Assembly (NCBI RefSeq): GCF_964355755.1
Contig: NC_092670.1
Location: forward strand, 27,145,795 to 27,209,794
DNA length: 64,000 bases
Direction of reading: 5' to 3'
DNA from: Antedon mediterranea
Taxonomy: Eukaryota; Echinodermata; Crinoidea; Comatulida; Antedonidae
Shown piece by piece: positions 30,222 to 40,816 of this stretch. Numbering within the stretch: position 1 is the stretch's first letter; every line of letters starts with the position of its first letter. The notes beneath the pieces were generated by a model that saw nothing but the letters and a program-made list of their open reading frames with translations, made no database searches and was not told the DNA's origin. A program made the translations under genes and the position numbers.

Positions 30222-30820
30222 CTAAACTATCCCCAGGGCCTCTTTTTCTGTTTGGGAATACCTCCGTTCGATATCAGTCAGCGATCTACTGGCATACAAC
30301 ACAGGCTTAAACATGCCATCATCCTGTTTTTGTACTAGAATTGCCCCTACCCCAACTGGGCTAGCATCAGTTATAACTTGTGTTTTAGCCTTGTTATTGT
30401 AATATGCCATTGCTTCTGCACTCGTAAGTGCATTTTTCAGGTCATTTAAAGAATCATTTTGTTCTTTACCCCAGACCCAGGGTTGTTTTGCCCATGTTAA
30501 TCTTCGTAATGGTTCTTCCCTTGTTGAAAGATTATTGATATATCTTCCACAATACCCGACCAAACCTAAGAAACTTCTAACTTCCACAACATTCGTCCGA
30601 ACCTTTGCTTCTTTCACAGCAACTACTTTTTGTTTAGACACCTCTAATCCATCTTTGGACAATACATTTCCCATATAATCCAACTTATCTAGACCAAACT
30701 TGCATTTGTCTAAGTTCGCCGTTAACCCTCTTTCTCTTAATGTATTTAATACATTCTTTAAATTTACGTCATGCTCTTTTTGATTACAACCATACACCAC
30801 TATGTCATCGGCAATTACCT
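30222..30820 (-). pseudogene. pol: pol: RT active-site box, thumb and RNase H
   Basis: The minus-strand frame starts with VIADDIVVYG, the RT active-site box with its two Asp, then the block CKFGLDKLDYMGNVLSKDGL and VRSFLGLVGYCGRYINN of the RT thumb. RNase H follows with its first acid in VITDASPVGVGAILVQ and the Glu in RRYSQTEKEALGIV. It is joined to the upstream palm by a one-base shift just before the ADD box and to the rest of RNase H through a stop. A Gly-Val ADD variant rather than YADD/FLDD is usual in this lineage. Confidence 0.85.
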
Positions 30821-31431
30821 TTACCCCTTTACATTTTGCCAGTACTTCTCAATGATATGCTGGAACATTTCAGGCGCACTTGTAATACCGAACATGAGAC
30901 GTTTAAACCTAAATAACCCACAATGTGTTATGAATGTAGTTATGTCACGTGACTTATCATCCAGTTCAATTTGGTGGAACCCCCATTTAAGATCTATTTT
31001 CGAGAATAGTGTGGCTCCATTCATGTCATGTAAAACTTCTTCAATCGTCGGTATGGGATATCTAACCCTCATTATGGCCTCATTTGCCCTACGCATATCG
31101 ATACACATTCTCAAATCATCACTATTTTTCTTAGGTACAAAAACTGGTGGTGATATCCACGATGTTGGACCCTGTACCGGCTCTATAATGTCATGATCTA
31201 ACAACTCATTTAACTTTCTTTCTACTGCATTTCTTAAGTTAAAAGGAATTCTTCTTTGTGGTAACTATGGGCTGTACCTTATCATCAATATGTATCTTTA
31301 ATTCATAATTCTTTAATTTACCAACTCCAATAAAGACATCCTTGTATTCGTTAAACAACTGATCATTTTTGTCATTGACTTGGACATTACACAACATATC
31401 TATCTTTAATATGTTAAGATCACTTGCACCT
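30821..31431 (-). pseudogene. pol: pol: reverse transcriptase fingers and palm
   Basis: Two frames. The first (to 31239) contains LFNEYKDVFIGVGKLKNYEL, the RT entry. The second (from about 31230) contains LLDHDIIEPVQGPTSWISPP, the DLRMCIDMRRANEAI block, the first catalytic Asp in LFSKIDLKWGFHQIELDD and the FKRLMFGITSAPEMFQHI block. The shift between them is near 31255. The frame ends with NVKG and a stop caused by a one-base change near 30825, immediately ahead of the active-site box. Confidence 0.85.
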
Positions 31432-31735
31432 CTATACCCAAAGGATTGTACAACATTCCTTATTATCAATTACCACAAATGTTGTATTTATACCTTTTTT
31501 CCCATAATGCACATAGGCATCAAACTCTCCTTTTACTCTTAATGGTTCTTTTGATCCATAAGTATACACTTTCATCTTGCTAGGCCTAATCTTTATGTTT
31601 AATTCTCTAGCAATATCATAATTAATAATATTTACACAGGCTCCTGAATCAATCAAACACCTTATATCTTTACCGTTAACATTTACAGTACACAATGGTT
31701 TAGTATCTTTTGTTTTTATAACAAATGCAGTCTCA
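31432..31735 (-). pseudogene. pol: pol: aspartic protease
   Basis: The minus strand reads LCTVNVNGKDIRCLIDSGAC, with the catalytic Asp-Ser-Gly, then VNIINYDIARELNIKIRP and a C-terminal DNKECCTIL. It is about 100 residues, the normal size for a retrotransposon protease that acts as a dimer. At the end a frameshift leads to a stop, where the next frame carries GYRGASDLNILKIDML, the usual link to RT. Upstream it is cut by a MITE at 31736. Confidence 0.84.
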
Positions 31736-32548
31736 CGCCCGTATTCTTAAACCGGACTTTAGTTGTAGTTTGAAGTTCGACTTGAAAAAGTCGTAGTTCG
31801 AGCTATTACTTCAAATTCGATTAAAAAACAAAGTAGTCGAAGTTTGCAGTTCGACTTAATGAAGTCGAGCTTTTAGTCGAGTTGCACACGTCTGGGTAAC
31901 AAAGGCTATACATTGGCCAATGACAAGAGAGACGAAATTTTGCGCATTCATATCACTTTCCATTCTCTAACAACACTTTTTACGCATCAAGACTATATAC
32001 ATGAAAAGTAATTTTAATCGTTAATTATTAGAACAAGATCAGTATCAATTTAACAGTGAAGTATTATCGCGACGAACCACGCACTTCATAGCCTGTCAAG
32101 AAGGCGCTAGGCCCCTTAAATATTCCATCGCGTGGTGAATTTCCGCATCTGCCATTGTCGCTATGGCGTGACGTAGTTCAAGTCGGACTTGCGCGAAGAA
32201 AATAATGTAATTTGTATACGGTTGTAAATAAAGATTATTTTCATTATTATAACTTATACCAATGTATACTTAATTAAGCTAATATAATAATAGATATTTC
32301 ATTTTCAATATCTGGCCAATATAACAACTCAATGACTGTTACGTTTTTCATAAACATCGTTTATAAACCATTTAGTCGACCATTTAGCCTGCCCCCTCCA
32401 GGACTAAAAAAATCGATCAAAATTCGTCTCGATCTAGTCGAGGTTGGCCTGAATTAGTCGGCGAGTTAGTTGAAGTTCGGTTTATGAATTAAAATGACGT
32501 CATTCATAGCTCGAACTACGACTAAAGTCCGGTTTAAGAATACGGGCG
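31736..32548. mobile_element. 813-bp MITE with CGCCCGTATTCTTAAACCGG ends
   Basis: Terminal inverted repeats CGCCCGTATTCTTAAACCGG (left) and the exact complement (right) are flanked by TCA at 31733-31735 and 32549-32551, a 3-bp duplication. Subterminal AGTCGA/TCGACT and GTAGTTCGA motifs recur. No coding. It separates the gag knuckles from protease. Superfamily uncertain; possibly Harbinger-related from the 3-bp duplication. Confidence 0.83.
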
Positions 32549-32904
32549 TCAGAGTTATCAGTATCAGAACTACTGTTCGTCGTGGTTTGAAACACTTTTC
32601 TTGGTCTAGACTTTCCTGAGTGATTACTTCGTTTTTCTGACTGGCAAACTACCGCAAAATGTCCAGATTTTCCGCAATTATGACATTTCTTGTTATTCAC
32701 AACACTGCAAGTTTTAGCCATGTGACCTGGTTTGCCACAACGATAACACGTCTTATCTCCTCCACTCGAGCTCGAAGCACTACTGTAACTTAGACTCCGC
32801 CCACTTTTTTCGGTTACCATCGCGACTTGCTTCGCGGCGGTTGTTTTGACTCATCGCGTACGCGCCTTCGACGCTACCTTGTTGTTGTTGCGTCAAAGAA
32901 CATA
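32549..32904 (-). pseudogene. gag: gag: nucleocapsid with two CCHC knuckles
   Basis: The minus strand contains two zinc knuckles of pattern C-x2-C-x4-H-x4-C: CYRCGKPGHMAKTC (about 32745) and CHNCGKSGHFAVVC (about 32685), within a Ser/Arg-rich context. They bind element RNA during packaging. The upstream part reads QQQQGSVEGAYAMSQNNRRE and is in a different frame. The segment is bounded by MITEs at both ends (31736-32548 and 32905-33469), so it is an isolated exon-sized piece of the gag gene. Non-functional. Confidence 0.83.
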
Positions 32905-33469
32905 TACCCCTTTCACACCAAAACTCCGGAGTGTCTCCGGAGACACCCCGGGGTTTATGACCATTCAAAACGTCGAGAAACTCCGGAGATACCCCTTTCA
33001 CACCAACCTAGCAACACCGGGGTTAATAAAATAAAATTGTATATGTCGCCCTCTATTTTTTGCATAGCGACGATCATTAGAATAATTTTAATTAACAATA
33101 TTTTTAATTTAATAATTACTTTCAAAAGTCTCAGAAGTAATATAATGTTTTATTTGATACTACTTATTATTTTTTAAACCCGCTATATATTTTGTATAAA
33201 TATTTAAAGTGTTTTGAAATAAAACTAAAGCAATGAGTGATCGTGTGAGGATGACCTTTTGACCCGAAACACTCCGGAGTTTGATGTTGGTACCGAGACA
33301 ATAGACCAAAACACCGGGGTGTCCCCGCAGTTCGCTCTCCGGAGAATGTTCAGCTGTTCAACCCCGCAGTTTTAAACTCCGGAGTTGCTTGATTTTACCT
33401 TTCACACCAAACAGCGGGGCGTCAACTCCGGGGTGTCTCCGGAGTTTTGCTTTTGGTGTGAAAGGGGTA
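32905..33469. mobile_element. 565-bp MITE rich in CTCCGGAG
   Basis: Ends TACCCCTTTCACACCA and TGGTGTGAAAGGGGTA are perfect complements. The interior near both ends repeats ACTCCGGAG and ACACCGGGG-like words, an unusual GC-rich subterminal pattern in AT-rich DNA. A TA duplication is plausible but cannot be separated from the terminal TA. No coding. Confidence 0.8.
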
Positions 33470-33648
33470 TTATAAAGGCCGGTGCACACCGAACGCGAAG
33501 CAGCGAAGCGTCATGCGTCACGCGTCATTTGACGGATCGCTTTGGAAGTTGAATTGTCATGCGTCTATTAGTTTTTCTTGTCGGTTCCCACACGATTGCT
33601 AGGGTGTTCCAGGTTGGATCTGCATACAATGAATAGTGTAAGTGAAAC

Positions 33649-33689
33649 CAGGGAAGAGTTAAATTAAAATGTAATTTAACTCTTCCCTG
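33649..33689. mobile_element. 41-bp hAT-type MITE, second copy
   Basis: CAGGGAAGAGTTAAATT and its complement CTTCCCTG-ended arm surround AAAATGT. It matches the arms of the MITE at 21894-21948 but has a shorter loop. Flanks GTGAAAC/GTTAAAC resemble a decayed duplication. Confidence 0.8.
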
Positions 33690-34249
33690 GTTAAACCAAT
33701 CACAGTGTTTGGTTTTGGTGGGAAAATGTTATCCTTTTCCAAAGCCTGAAATGTGCATGATTGTGTGTATATTATTAACAAGCAGTCAAACATCGTATCA
33801 CAAGGACAGAAGAAGATGTATCCAATATCAATACAGTTACAAGAATTAAAGCGTTTATTGTTGATTACACGTACATGTGATCTGCTGAGTATATTTATTA
33901 GTGGTGTTACAAATATCTTTTGCAGCGTCAGCCTACCAATCAACAGAGGTGCAATTATAATTACAGTCACATTGCAACAACATTTTATAACCATATAAAA
34001 CATTTCATATAAACACGAACTGGGATCTCCATGGTCTTTCCGTGCCTCCTTTTATAATTGTTTTGTCTTCTTATGTTTATGGCAGAAATTGTATAAATAA
34101 ATAAATAAAATAAACTATAGGCCTATATATTAATGTAAAGTTTTCACATTCATTTTCTAATTATTATTAAATATTATATTATTCATGACAAGACATACAG
34201 TTTTTTTCTCATTTGATTAAATGTAATAAATATCCCAAACTCATATTTA

Positions 34250-34440
34250 CACTTTATATTATCTTATGACTTTTTTTTCACATAAATACACTTATTTAAA
34301 TAGTGAATCATTGTTTTTAAAGGTATCATTAAATAATTAATCATTACACTGTATATTATCTTATGACTTTTTCACATAAATACACTTATTGAAATAGTGA
34401 ATCATTGTTTTTAAAGGTATCATTAAATATCAACCAGATT
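34250..34440 (+). repeat. Tandem duplication, 97-bp period
   Basis: Two units beginning near 34250 and 34347 share ATTATCTTATGACTTTTT, CACATAAATACACTTATT and GTGAATCATTGTTTTTAAAG. The 97-bp period equals that of the satellite downstream but the sequences are unrelated. Confidence 0.75.
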
Positions 34441-35089
34441 TTCTTTTTTACTACTCCTGAATACTTTCGCAAAATAATATCAAAATAATAAATTTAAAAG
34501 GTATCATCCCAAAAAAAAAAATGAAAATTGAAGAAATATTATTATTGTTAAAAGTGAATAACTAACCCTAAAGTGTTACTGTATACTGTATTACACACAC
34601 AACGAAAATGTTTTAAATTATATTTTCAGGAAGACAATATATCTTGTCCAAAAAATGACACTAAACTTAAAGATGTATTGTCCCATAGAATCATGAAAAA
34701 TGAAGATGATTAAAATCAAATTTGAATAGGCCATTTTGTAGTTTTAACAAAGTTAATCACTTACATAGAAAAAAACCCAACAAAACTTATGTTTTCACTT
34801 ATAAAATGAAAAAAATTCCATTAGCTGGCAGCCAATTTGACTATTTTTTTAGTAATGGAGTATAACAAAACATATACATATATTTCCATGTGTTCTCTAT
34901 TGCTAAAAAAAGACATTCAGTTCAGCTTTCCTTCTATAACCACTTAATAAATACTAGTTACAGTCCAACTCCTCCTTAATCTTCCATTTTTTATTTAAAA
35001 AAAATGAAACAAGTATTAAAAAATTGCTATAGTAAGGCATATTGCTCAAATCATTTTTTTCTGGCCAATGTATGTCACCAACTTACATA

Positions 35090-35281
35090 CCCATTTGAAA
35101 AAAGTCTATACAAACCTGTATCAGTCTCATAATTGCCAGTCCACGTTTTTGAGGAGCAATTGCTCTTAATTCCATGGCAATAATATACTGGCCGCTTAAA
35201 CTACTAGCTTGGTCATTGGTGGAGTTTGTAACGCTGGTAATAGCCTGAAGGATCCCATTTATCAATGTTCATCTAATTGAC
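35090..35281 (-). pseudogene. BESS-like exon of MADF/SANT-type protein
   Basis: The minus strand reads MINGILQAITSVTNSTNDQA, then SGQYIIAMELRAIAPQKRGL and AIMRLIQVCIDFFQMG. The pattern E-L-x-x-(I/L)-x-x-x-K-R-x-x-A-x-x-(K/R)-(L/I)-x-(I/V)-x-x-(V/C) is that of BESS-type C-terminal motifs in MADF/SANT DNA-binding proteins, often encoded by Harbinger elements. A T-rich run ending TTTAG lies just upstream (about 35282) and GTATGT just downstream (about 35093), so the piece looks like an internal exon. No other exon was found. It may be a captured or residual fragment. Confidence 0.45.
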
Positions 35282-35299
35282 CTAAAAAAAAAAAACAAC

Positions 35300-35650
35300 A
35301 GTATTTATGTATTAATATTACTACTACTAGGCCTATCCTAGCCTTACAACACTAAATCAACTAAATATTAGGCCTATAAATATTAATTAATAATAATAAG
35401 TAGGCTAGGCCTAGAGTAGTACTGTACTCATATTTAGTAGTAGGCTTAACCTAGGCTAGGCCTGGCCTAGCACATAGTAGACTAATAGGGATTAGTAAGT
35501 ATTATGTAGGCCTATAAGTACTACTTGGCATGGCCTAGCCTACTAGGGTATATGTAGCCTAGGCTAGGTAGGCCTAGCTAGGCCCTAGTATTGCCTAAAC
35601 CTAGGTAGGCCTAGGCCTAGGCTAGAAATAGGCTTGTCAACTCACTTTAC
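35300..35650 (+). repeat. AGGCCTA-rich low-complexity stretch
   Basis: Overlapping TAGGCCTAGG and GGCTAGGCCT words fill this part of the Harbinger-like element. Single AGGCCTA words occur elsewhere in the window (for example 16652, 26064). No coding. Confidence 0.7.
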
Positions 35651-36113
35651 AAATTGATCTCTGACGCGTTTTAGGCCTAGTTTTTCTGGCATTCTTCTAC
35701 ACAGATGTTTGTCTGAAATTATTGTCTTCATGCATTAATCCTTATGTTTCTGTCTGTCTATGACTTACTTCCCTTATCGTAAAGACAAGAAGGGTAAGTA
35801 TTTCCATAAAGACCTCGCTCGTCAGCCACCATTTTTTTGCCGTCGGTGTCGTCGATGAGAGATATTCCTGACTTCTGATTGGTTGACGAACGCAAACTGC
35901 GCTCGCGACGCCTCAAAAAGTTGACCAAGGTTCAACTTTTGAAAATTCGCGTGCGAAGCCTTCGCTGCTGTCGTTTTCAACGCGTTGAAGTTGAAATTCG
36001 ACTATCGTACACTGTTCGCTTGTATGTTCACACTGGAAGCGTCCGTCGCCTGCCGCGTGCGTCACTTTTTAACGCGAAATTCGCGGCTTCGCGTTTGGCG
36101 TGCACCGGCCTTA

Positions 36114-36431
36114 ACACAAGAATCTCCTGTTCGTCCGAAGCGCGTAACAATTTCGAAAGGCATTGTGGGATAGAATAGAGCTATGGGTGGCGCCATTGTG
36201 AGCCATGGAGTAGGGCGCCCGCATCAAATTAGAAAGTCAAAATCATAGAGGGGATCTGCTAATACTCAAAGGGGGGGGGGGGGGGTGGGGGTGGGGGTAG
36301 AGTAATTGACTTCCTAGTTTGGAGGGGCGCTGCTCCATGTTGTGAAATGGCGTCGCCCAGTTTGACCTTTTAACCTTGTACTTCCGATACTGTGTTTTGA
36401 ATGCAAATTGAAGAACAGGAGATTCTTGTGT
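36114..36431. mobile_element. 318-bp MITE with ACACAAGAATCTCCTGTTC ends
   Basis: Left ACACAAGAATCTCCTGTTC and the exact complement at the right end (36413-36431). If the adjacent Harbinger-like insert is removed, both sides read TTATAA next to the ends, extending the symmetry. A G-run at 36271-36298 (at least four G tracts) could form a quadruplex. No coding. Confidence 0.75.
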
Positions 36432-36436
36432 TATAA

Positions 36437-36845
36437 GTTCTTTGGTTGCGTGGTCTGTAATCTCGAAGCTTCCATATAATGGGCCTCCTGCGTGTCCGCT
36501 AGCTCATGTGCCCGTGCTATTTCTAACGCTTTGTCTAATGTTAATTTTTCCTCTCTAAGCAATCTAATTCTCAACTTCTTTGATCTACACTTTTCAATAT
36601 ATTTTCAAATATTTGATCTCTTATCATATCTTTTTCTAGTTCAGTTTCGTACTCACATGTTTTTATCAATTTCTTCAGGCGTGTAGCAAAACTGTCCATC
36701 GTTTCCCCGTTCTCCTGCACAGCTTGTCGATAAACATGCCTTTCAAATGCAACATTTTTCTTCGGCAAAAAATAAGCATTTAGCGCTTCGATTGCTTTTT
36801 CATAAGTGTCATCTTCCTTTGTTAACGTTTCAAATAAGAGCTATA
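36437..36845 (-). pseudogene. gag: gag: capsid part, truncated
   Basis: The minus strand reads YEKAIEALNAYFLPKKNVAF, ERHVYRQAVQENGETMDSFA, TRLKKLIKTCEYETELEKDM and IRDQIFENIL, the retrotransposon gag signature of gypsy elements. After a one-base shift near 36590 it continues KKLRIRLLREEKLTLDKALE and ARAHELADTQEAHYMEASRL. It is cut on the left by the MITEs and on the right at 36845, where unrelated DNA begins. About the first quarter of gag and the 5' LTR are missing. Confidence 0.83.
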
Positions 36846-37115
36846 TTGTGTAGTCGTTTTTTGATAACTGAGAACTATCAGTGTGTATCATCCTCGTACA
36901 TAACTGTTTCTTAGTTGTAATAAAGATCACATTATTATAACATCTAGCATGTTATTATAATATATAAATTTATAGGTACCATTACTAATATTTTTATTTT
37001 CAACAAAAATCGATAAGTATTTTAATAACACTAAAACAACATTCTTAATATAACAAATGATATGTAGTACTACTAAATCAATGTCTAATTGCATAAAGGA
37101 CTATGTGTACAGTAT
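36846..37115. other. Junction between dead LTR element and satellite
   Basis: AT-rich, non-coding. GATAACTGAGAACTATCAGTG at about 36867 resembles a piece of the satellite monomer, so the array edge is probably decayed here. ACATTATTATAACATC...ATGTTATTATAAT near 36930-36963 is a loose inverted repeat. Confidence 0.55.
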
Positions 37116-37128
37116 TATGATCAGTGCA

Positions 37129-40100
37129 GTTACAATTTGATAACTGAGCAGGCATCTTTTAATATCTACCTCATCAATAATTAGCATTGATATCATATAT
37201 CAGATTGTTGGATATGATCAGTGTAGTCATAATTTGATAACTGAGCACGCATCTTTTAATATCTACCTCATCAATAATTATTTTTAATAATCTATATCAC
37301 ATTGTTCGATATAATCAGTGTAGTCAAAATTTGATAACTGAGCACGCATCTTTTAATATCTACCTCATCAATAATTATTACTAATAATCTATATCACATT
37401 GTTGGATATGATCAGTGTAGTCAGAATTTGAAAACTGAGGACGCATCTTTTAATATCTACCTCACCAATAATTATTATTAATATCATATATCATACTGTT
37501 AGATGTGATCAGTGTAGTCATAATTTGATAACTGAGGACGCATCTTTAAATATCTAAATCATCAATAATTATTATTAATAATCTATATCACATTGTTGGA
37601 TATGATCAGTGTAGTCAGAATTTGATAACTGAGCACGTGCCTTTTAATATCTAAATCATCAATAATTATTATTAATATCTTATATCACATTGTTGGATAT
37701 AATCAGTGTAGTCATAATTTGATAACTGAGCACGCATCTTTAAATATCTACATCATCAATAATTATTATTAATAATCTATATCACAGTGTTGGATATGAT
37801 CAGTGGAGTCAGAATTTGATAACTGAGCACGCTTCTTTTAATATCTACCTCATCAATAATTATTATTAATATCTTATATCACATTGTTGGATATAATCAG
37901 TGTAGTCAGAATTTGATAACTGAGCACGCATCTTTTAATATCTACCTCATCAATAATTATTATTAATATCTTATATCACATTGTTGGATATGATCAGTGT
38001 AGTCATAATTTGATAACTGAGCACGCCTCTTTAAATATCTACATCATCAATAATTATTAATAATAATCTATATCACATTTTTGGATATGATCAGTGTAGT
38101 AATAATTTGATAACTGAGCACGCATCTATTAATATCTACCTCATCAATAATTAATGTTAATAATCTATATCACATTGTTGGATATGATCAGTGTAGTCAG
38201 AATTTGATAACTGAGCACGCATCTTTAAATATCTACCTCATCAATAATTATTATTAATAATCTATATCACATTGTTGGATATAATCAGTGTAGTCATAAT
38301 TTGATAACTGAGCACGCATCTTTTAATATCTACCTCATCAATAATTATTATTAATAATCTATAGCACATTGTTTGATATGATCAGTGTAGTCATAATTTG
38401 ATAACTGAGCACGCATCTTTTAATATCTACCTCATCAGTAATTATTATTAATAATCTATAGCACATTGTTTGATATGATCAGTGTAGTCATAATTTGATA
38501 ACTGAGCACGCATCTTTAAATATCTACATCATCAATAATTATTAATAATAATCTATATCACATTTTTGGATATGATCAGTGTAGTCAGAATTTGATAACT
38601 GAGCACGCATCTTTAAATATCCACCTCATCAATAATTATTATTAATATCATATATCACATTGTTCGATATGATCAGTGTAGTCAGAATTTGATAACTGAG
38701 CACGCATCTTTTAATATCTACCTCATCAATAATTATTATTAATATCTTATATCACATTGTTGGATATGATCAGTGTAGTCATAATTTGATAACTGAGCAC
38801 GCATCTTTAAATATCTACATCATCAATAATTATTAATGATAATCTATATCACATTTTGGGATATGATCAGTGTAGTCATAATTTGATAACTGAGCACGCA
38901 TCTTTTAATATCTACCTCATCAATAATTGTTATTAATATCTTATATCACATTGTTGGATATGATCAGTGTAGTCAGAATTTGATAACTGAGCACGCATCT
39001 TTCAATATCTACATCATCAATAATTATTATTAATAATCTATATCACATTGTTCGATATGATCAGTGTAGTCATAATTTGATAACTGAGCACGAATCTTTC
39101 AATATCTACATCAACAATAATTATTATTAATAATCTATATCACATTGTTGGATATGATCAGTGTAGTCATAATTTGATAACTGAGCACTCATCTTTTAAT
39201 ATCTACCTCATCAATAATTATTATTAATATCTTATATCACATTGTTGGATATGATCAATGTAGTCAGAATTTGATAACTGAGCACGCATCTTTCAATATC
39301 TACATCATCAATAATTATTATTAATAATCTATATCACATTGTTGGATATGATCAGTGTAGTCATAATTTGATAACTGATGACGCATCTGTCAATATCTAC
39401 ATCAACAATAATTATTATTAATAATCTATATCACATTGTTGAATATGATCAGTGTAGTCATAATTTGATAACTGAGCACGCATCTTTTAATATCTATTTC
39501 ATCAATAATTATTATTAATATCTTACATCACATTGTTGGATATGATCAGTGTAGTCATAATTTGATAACTGAGCACGTATCTTTCAATATCTACATCATC
39601 AATAGTTATTATTAATAATCTATGTCACATTGTTGGATATGATCAGTGTAGTCATAATTTGATAACTGAGCACGCATCTTTTAATATCTACCTCATCAAT
39701 AATTATTATTAATATCTTATATCACATTGTTGGATATGATCAGTGTAGTCAGAATTTAATAACTGAGCACGCATCTTTCAATATCTACATCATCAATACT
39801 TATTATTAATAATCTATATCACATTGTTGGATATGATCAGTGTAGTCATAATTTGATAACTATGAGCACGCATCTTTTAATATCTACCATATCATTAATT
39901 AATATTAAAAATCTATATCACGTTGTTGGATATGATCAGTGTAGTCATAATTTGATAACTGAGCACGCATCTTTTAATATCTACCTCATCAATAATTATT
40001 ATTAATAATCTATATCACATTGTTCAATATGATCAGTGTAGTCATAATTTGATAACTGAGCACGCATCTTTCAATATCTACCTCATCAATAATTATTAAT

Positions 40101-40816
40101 AATAATCTATATGACATTGTTCGATATGATCAGTGTAGCCATAATTTGATAACTGAGAACGCATCTTTTAATATCTACCTCATCAATAATTATTATTAAT
40201 ATCTTATATCACATTGTTGGATATGATCAGTGTAGTCAGAATTTGATAACTGAGCACGCATCTTTTAATATCTACCTCATCAATAATTATTATTAATATC
40301 TTATATCACATTGTTGGATATGATCAGTGTAGTCATAATTTGATAACTGAGCACGCATCTTTTAATATCTACCTCATCAATAATTATTATTAATATCTTA
40401 TATCACATTGTTGGATATGATCAGTGTAGTCAGAATTTGATAACTGAGCACGCATCTGTCAATATCTACATCAACAATAATTATTATTAATAATCTATAT
40501 CACATTGTTGGATATGATCAGTGTAGTCATAATTTGATAACTGAGCACTCATCTTTTAATATCTACCTCATCAATAATTATTATTAATATCTTATATCAC
40601 ATTGTTGGATATGATCAGTGTAGTCATAATTTGATAACTGAGCACGCATCTTTAAATATCTACCTCATCAATAATTATTATTAATATCTTATATCACATT
40701 GTTGGATATGATCAGTGTAGTCAGAATTTGATAACTGAGCACGCATCTGTCAATATCTACATCAACAATAATTATTATTAATAATCTATATCACATTGTT
40801 GGATATGATCAGTGTA
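37129..40816 (+). repeat. Higher-order block A1 (3688 bp, 38 monomers)
   Basis: Counted from the rare GTTACAATTTGATAACTG monomer. Length is 38 x 97 + 2. Marker variants include GAGCACGTGCC (about 37631) and AACTATGAGCACG (about 39860). Confidence 0.9.

Larger units (their letters stand above)
33476..36111. mobile_element. Harbinger-like element, 2.6 kb
   Basis: Ends AGGCCGGTGCACACC (left) and GGCGTGCACCGGCCT (right) are inverted with few mismatches, and GCGAAGC-type subterminal repeats follow. TAA flanks both sides (33473-33475 and 36112-36114), matching the TWA duplication of PIF/Harbinger. A minus-strand exon-like piece near 35090-35281 resembles the BESS-type C-terminus of MADF/SANT proteins, which accompany these elements. 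No transposase frame survives. It contains a hAT MITE (33649-33689). Confidence 0.78.
23766..36850 (-). mobile_element. Mag/SURL-like Ty3/gypsy retrotransposon, fragmented
   Basis: Reading on the minus strand from 36850 to 23766: truncated gag, two CCHC knuckles, protease, reverse transcriptase, RNase H, integrase, pol tail, polypurine tract and an LTR. The pol text (K02A2.6-like in many invertebrate annotations) fits the Mag lineage, which includes the sea urchin SURL elements. No 5' LTR is visible; gag breaks off at 36850 near the satellite. Five other elements are inserted in it, and at least six frameshifts or stops break gag and pol. It is a dead copy, clearly older than the LTR element at 4660-18360. 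Confidence 0.82.

Noticed and set aside
34250-34440. Satellite relative because of the 97-bp period
   Set aside because: Sequence words do not match the satellite monomer; the equal period appears to be coincidence.
35879-36178. Arg-rich plus-strand frame of 99 codons
   Set aside because: It lies across the GCGAAGC-rich subterminal repeats of the Harbinger-like element and runs into the next MITE; its composition follows the repeats.
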